In this document: positions 7,532-10,024 of the stretch, in pieces
How positions within the stretch are numbered: position 1 is the first letter of the stretch
How the letters are laid out: every line of letters begins with the position of its first letter
Notes under the pieces: model-generated
The model's database searches: none
What the model saw: only the letters and a program-made list of their open reading frames with translations
Told to the model about the DNA's origin: nothing
Source: an uncultured Clostridia bacterium
Lineage (GTDB): Bacteria > Bacillota > Clostridia > Oscillospirales > Ruminococcaceae
Direction of reading: 5' to 3'
Length of the DNA: 10,024 bases
NCBI GenBank assembly: GCA_947072265.1
Contig: CAMTHN010000016.1
Location: 1-10,024 of the forward strand
Position numbers and translations under genes: made by a program

Positions 7532-7560
7532 ATTATATTGTAATATTTAGATAAAGTCAA
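7532..7560 (-). promoter_or_regulatory. Sigma-A type promoter of galE-cysK-mnmA
   Basis: Read on the minus strand, a -35 box TTGACT (7560-7555) and a perfect -10 box TATAAT (7537-7532) are 17 bases apart. This predicts a start of transcription near 7525 and a leader of about 28 bases before galE. The fit is close to consensus, so a strong vegetative promoter is likely. Confidence 0.82.
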
Positions 7561-7615
7561 TTCATAGAAATATCTTATTTAATTATATGATCCTTGTTGA
7601 AAAATTCATAGAAAT
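7559..7615. repeat. Pair of 13-bp direct repeats in the divergent promoter region
   Basis: AATTCATAGAAAT occurs at 7559-7571 and again at 7603-7615, 44 bases apart start to start. The first copy abuts the galE -35 box on the minus strand and the second ends exactly where the ispD -35 box begins. The second copy also forms part of a 10-bp inverted repeat (7608-7617 with 7632-7641, ATAGAAATTT and its complement). A regulator site or an AT-rich promoter-upstream element is possible. AT-rich DNA gives chance repeats, so function is uncertain. Confidence 0.45.
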
Positions 7616-7644
7616 TTGTTATATTTATAATAAATTTCTATAAT
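7616..7644 (+). promoter_or_regulatory. Sigma-A type promoter of ispD-ispF
   Basis: TTGTTA (7616-7621) and a perfect TATAAT (7639-7644) are 17 bases apart on the plus strand, predicting a start near 7651 and a leader of about 30 bases. A second TATAAT at 7653-7658 has no convincing -35 box. A 10-bp inverted repeat (7608-7617 and 7632-7641) spans this promoter from the -35 box to the -10 box. Confidence 0.7.
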
Positions 7645-7680
7645 ATATTATTTATAATAAATAAGAAAGAAAGTGATTTT

Positions 7681-8388
7681 TTGGAGAAATTTTCTTTAAT
7701 AGTTGTAGCTGCAGGAAGTTCAGCGAGAATGGGAGGAGTTTCTAAACAGACATTAGTTTTAAACAACATACCGGTTGTTTGTCATAGTTTGATAAAATTT
7801 AATAAAATAGGACTTATAAACGACATAGTTGTAGTGACTAGATCAGCAGATATAAATCTTGTTAAATATTATGTAAAAGAAAATAATATTACAAAGGTTT
7901 TAAATGTTGTATCAGGGGGAGAAACGAGGCAGCAATCTGTTTCTAATGGTATGAGATATATTAATAATCAAACTGAATACATAGCTATACACGATGGTGC
8001 AAGGCCTCTTATTTTAAAAGCAGATATAATAAATGTTTTGAAAAATGCAGTTATATATGGATCTTCTGTATTGGGCGTCCGATCAAAGGATACTATTAAA
8101 GAAATTGATGAAGAAGGATTTATTAAAACTACATATAAAAGAGATAGTTTAATTCATGCACAAACTCCTCAAGCTTTTAATAAAAAGAATTTTATAGAAA
8201 GTTTAAATCATTGTATAAGAAATGGATTAGATTTTACAGATGATTCACAAATGTATGAAAAGATGGGATATAAAATATTCTTTACAGAAGGAAGTTATAC
8301 TAATTTAAAGATAACAACTAAAGAAGATATATTATTAGCTAAAAGTCTTATATTAGATATAGCTGAAAAAGAGAAGGTAGATGGATGA
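7681..8388 (+). CDS. ispD: 2-C-methyl-D-erythritol 4-phosphate cytidylyltransferase IspD
   Basis: Third enzyme of the MEP isoprenoid pathway: joins CTP and methylerythritol phosphate to give CDP-methylerythritol. The 235-residue protein has a nucleotidyltransferase fold with the family motifs in order: AAGSSARMG 10-18 with catalytic Arg16 and Lys22, GGETRQQSV 79-87, IHDGARP 103-109, Arg154 in KRDS, HAQTPQAF 159-166, TDDS 186-189, and GSYTNLKITTKEDI 204-217 with Lys210. Arg154 and Lys210 match E. coli Arg157 and Lys213. The start is TTG at 7681; no ATG occurs before Met17 in the first motif, and the sequence from TTG matches the usual N-terminus. The ribosome site is weak (GAAAGTGA at 7669-7676). 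The stop overlaps the ispF start by four bases (ATGA), so the two genes are translationally coupled. Confidence 0.95.
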   Translation: MEKFSLIVVAAGSSARMGGVSKQTLVLNNIPVVCHSLIKFNKIGLINDIVVVTRSADINLVKYYVKENNITKVLNVVSGGETRQQSVSNGMRYINNQTEYIAIHDGARPLILKADIINVLKNAVIYGSSVLGVRSKDTIKEIDEEGFIKTTYKRDSLIHAQTPQAFNKKNFIESLNHCIRNGLDFTDDSQMYEKMGYKIFFTEGSYTNLKITTKEDILLAKSLILDIAEKEKVDG

Positions 8389-8864
8389 TAAAGATAGGAC
8401 ATGGATATGATGTTCATAGATTGGTAGAAGATAGAAAATTTATTCTAGGTGGTGTAATAATACCCTATAATATGGGGTTATTAGGACATTCTGATGCTGA
8501 TGTAGTTATTCATGCTGTTATAGATTCATTATTAGGTGCAGCTGGGATGGGAGATATAGGGTGTATATTTCCTGATACAGATGAAAAATATAAAGGTATA
8601 TCTAGTAGAGAATTATTAAAATATGTATATAAATTATTAATAGATATTAATTATAGTATAGGAAATATCGATATAACTATTATAATACAAAAACCATACT
8701 TAAAACCATATGTTGATTTAATGAAAAAAAATATATCAGAAGATTTAAATATGAATATAGGGGATTTAAATATAAAAGCGACTACAGAAGAAAAAATGGG
8801 ATTTACAGGGAGAGAAGAAGGGGTTTCTTGTCATGCTGTATGTATATTAAATATAGATACATAG
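8385..8864 (+). CDS. ispF: 2-C-methyl-D-erythritol 2,4-cyclodiphosphate synthase IspF
   Basis: Cyclises the phosphorylated CDP-methylerythritol product to methylerythritol cyclodiphosphate, with loss of CMP, as a homotrimer. At 159 residues it is the normal size. The metal ligands are Asp9 and His11 in GYDVH and His43; GHSDADV (34-40), GDIGCIFPDTD (56-66) and the C-terminal ATTEEKMGFTGREEG (132-146) are the CDP- and substrate-binding signatures. All key residues are present. The ATG overlaps the ispD stop by four bases and AAGG lies about seven bases upstream. The intermediate kinase IspE is not in the window, as is common since ispD and ispF are often paired alone. No hairpin terminator follows, so some read-through into the next gene is possible. 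Confidence 0.96.
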   Translation: MIKIGHGYDVHRLVEDRKFILGGVIIPYNMGLLGHSDADVVIHAVIDSLLGAAGMGDIGCIFPDTDEKYKGISSRELLKYVYKLLIDINYSIGNIDITIIIQKPYLKPYVDLMKKNISEDLNMNIGDLNIKATTEEKMGFTGREEGVSCHAVCILNIDT

Positions 8865-8865
8865 G

Positions 8866-8895
8866 TTATCAATTTTTAATTTTCAAGCATATAAT
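8866..8895 (+). promoter_or_regulatory. Possible promoter before the Se/S carrier-like gene
   Basis: In the 51-base gap after ispF there is a perfect TATAAT (8890-8895) with a 4-of-6 match to a -35 box, TTATCA (8866-8871), at 18-base spacing. It would allow the last two genes to be expressed apart from ispDF. The -35 box is poor and AT-rich DNA often yields TATAAT by chance. Confidence 0.35.
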
Positions 8896-8915
8896 AGTTT
8901 TCAGAGGGTGATAAA

Positions 8916-9143
8916 ATGGATAAAAGAAAACTAATTGTATTAAGCTCAATAACATATGCATATAGGGCAAGAGATTTTTTATTTAAAAAAGGAATTCAAG
9001 TTACTATATTAAAAACCCCTTTAGAATATTCTCCCCGAGGTTGTGGGTATAGCGTTGAAATAAAGGAAGAAATTCATAATATAGAAGAAATTTATCTTGA
9101 ATTAAAATGTGCAAACATAAAAGTTTTGGGATATGTGGAATAG
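8916..9143 (+). CDS. DUF3343 / putative Se-S carrier family protein
   Basis: A 75-residue soluble protein matching, by eye, the DUF3343 family that Pfam describes as putative Se/S carrier-like. It has a beta strand (5-10), then SITYAYRARDFLFKKGI (11-27), a helix that brings to mind the YAMRARD stretch of relatives, and the diagnostic TPLEYSPRGCGYSV (34-47) with Cys43 in the CGY motif. A second cysteine (Cys65) is near the C-terminus. No membrane segment or signal is present. Family members are often encoded beside selD, yedF and a class V aminotransferase in selenium-using anaerobes, and the next gene here is such an aminotransferase, 28 bases downstream. A role in passing a persulfide or selenide on Cys43 is a family-based proposal, not shown here. 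The ATG start has a strong GAGGGTGAT at 8904-8912. Confidence 0.85.
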   Translation: MDKRKLIVLSSITYAYRARDFLFKKGIQVTILKTPLEYSPRGCGYSVEIKEEIHNIEEIYLELKCANIKVLGYVE

Positions 9144-9158
9144 ATAAATTATTTTTAT

Positions 9159-9167
9159 AGAGGTGAT
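9159..9167 (+). promoter_or_regulatory. Ribosome binding site for the TTG-started aminotransferase
   Basis: AGAGGTGAT ends four bases before the TTG at 9172. Because no ATG lies upstream in frame and the protein from TTG begins with the family's FYFDNASTSYPKP, this site supports TTG as the start. Confidence 0.75.
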
Positions 9168-9171
9168 TATA

Positions 9172-10024
9172 TTGTTTTATTTTGATAATGCGTCAACTAG
9201 TTACCCAAAACCTCCTAATATGAAAGAAAATCTTTGTTATTCGATAGATCATTTTGGAGGAAATCCTGGAAGAAGTGGACATAATATATCTATGAAAACA
9301 GGAGAGAAGATATATCAGGTTCGGCAGATGATTTCAGAATTTTTTGGATCTGAAATTGAAAATGTTATTTTTACAAACAATTGTACAGACAGCTTAAATA
9401 TAGGAATCAAAGGAATTATTTTAAAAGGAGATCATATAATAACAACCAATATAGAACATAATTCTGTTCTAAGACCACTTTTTAAATTAGAACAGGATAG
9501 TATTATAGATTTATCTATAATAGATGTTGTTGATAAAACAGATCAAGAGATTATAATTGATATAAAATCGAACATAAAGTCTAATACAAAATCTATAATT
9601 ATGAACCACGGGTCAAATGTAATAGGGAAGATAATGCCAATATCTGATATAGGTATGTTATGTAAGAATAACAATCTTGTTTTTATTGTAGACGCGGCAC
9701 AAACAGCAGGTGTTATTGATATAGATATAGTGAAAAATAATATAAATATTTTATGTATTGCTGGACATAAAGGACTATACGGATGTCCTGGTATAGGAAT
9801 TATGATTATAAATAATATAAATTCCGAAGATATTAAAACGCTAAAAGAGGGAGGAACAGGGAGTGTTTCTCATGATTTTAAACATCCTTTTTTTATGCCT
9901 GATAGATTTGAATCAGGAACATTAAATACTATAGGTATTATTAGTTTAGAATGTGGACTAAATTTCATAAAATCTAAAGGGATAAACAACATATATAATT
10001 TTGAATATTCTCTATGTAAATATC
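9172..10024 (+). CDS. Class V aminotransferase, cysteine desulfurase-like (3' end outside window)
   Basis: PLP-dependent fold-type I enzyme related to NifS/SufS cysteine desulfurases, seen for 284 codons and still open at the window edge. It best fits the EF2568 branch (TIGR01977) by its N-terminus FYFDNASTSYPKPP (2-15) and NPGRSGHNIS (31-40). Other marks: His96 in NIEHNSVLRP, PLP-contacting Asp174 and Gln177 in VDAAQTAG, PLP lysine Lys200 in AGHKGLYG (197-204), and ESGTLNTIGI (247-256). The catalytic cysteine region of desulfurases would lie further on and cannot be judged. The start is TTG with a strong ribosome site. It follows the Se/S carrier-like gene by 28 bases on the same strand, so the two are probably one operon. 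EF2568-type enzymes co-occur with selD in genomes that use selenium in molybdenum hydroxylases; a cysteine desulfurase or selenocysteine lyase role is inferred. It could also serve as the general desulfurase supplying sulfur to MnmA. Confidence 0.9.
   Translation, partial: MFYFDNASTSYPKPPNMKENLCYSIDHFGGNPGRSGHNISMKTGEKIYQVRQMISEFFGSEIENVIFTNNCTDSLNIGIKGIILKGDHIITTNIEHNSVLRPLFKLEQDSIIDLSIIDVVDKTDQEIIIDIKSNIKSNTKSIIMNHGSNVIGKIMPISDIGMLCKNNNLVFIVDAAQTAGVIDIDIVKNNINILCIAGHKGLYGCPGIGIMIINNINSEDIKTLKEGGTGSVSHDFKHPFFMPDRFESGTLNTIGIISLECGLNFIKSKGINNIYNFEYSLCKY

Noticed and set aside
7355..7543. Plus-strand open frame of 62 codons over the galE start
   Set aside because: It is antisense to galE and its promoter, with no family resemblance and no ribosome site.
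7504..7680. Riboswitch or T-box leader in the galE/ispD gap
   Set aside because: Promoters on both sides leave leaders of only about 28-30 bases, and no GC-containing stems or T-box sequence were seen.

Overview
The window reads as chromosomal DNA of a low-GC Gram-positive anaerobe, most likely a member of the Clostridia. It is strongly AT-rich throughout, arginine codons are mostly AGA, and strong AGGAG/GAGGTGAT ribosome binding sites are common. Several genes start with TTG or GTG. The style of the Opp proteins (a charged N-terminal extension on OppD and a long external loop in OppC) recalls Lachnospiraceae/Lachnospirales relatives, but this is from memory and is not a firm placement. Twelve protein genes are supported. 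No tRNA, rRNA, CRISPR array, insertion sequence or phage gene was seen.

Layout. (1) Bases 3-4410, plus strand: the 3' part of an oligopeptide ABC transporter operon, oppB-oppC-oppD-oppF, with a small uncharacterised membrane protein as its last gene. No substrate-binding protein (OppA) is in view; it would have to lie upstream or elsewhere. The operon ends at a perfect 14-bp hairpin (4409-4440) flanked by A and T runs. (2) Bases 4443-7497, minus strand: galE-cysK-mnmA, converging on the same hairpin. A near-consensus promoter (TTGACT-17-TATAAT) lies just upstream of galE. (3) Bases 7498-7680: a divergent intergenic region with promoters facing both ways and a 13-bp direct repeat beside both -35 boxes. 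(4) Bases 7681-8864, plus strand: ispD and ispF, overlapping by 4 bp, for the MEP isoprenoid pathway. (5) Bases 8916-10024, plus strand: a small CGY-motif protein of the DUF3343 / putative Se-S carrier family, then a class V aminotransferase (cysteine desulfurase-like) that runs off the window end.

How the genes fit together. OppBC form the membrane channel and OppDF are the paired ATPases for peptide uptake. Both ATPases carry the same C-terminal four-cysteine pattern, which suggests an iron-sulfur cluster in each. CysK makes cysteine and MnmA puts sulfur on tRNA U34, so the minus-strand operon has a sulfur theme apart from galE. The last two genes match families known to accompany selD in selenium-using anaerobes, so the window probably ends at the start of a selenium (or labile sulfur) handling locus. 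This is the most interesting context here, but it depends on sequence outside the window. Most of the window is ordinary core metabolism; I found no strong evidence of a wholly new system.
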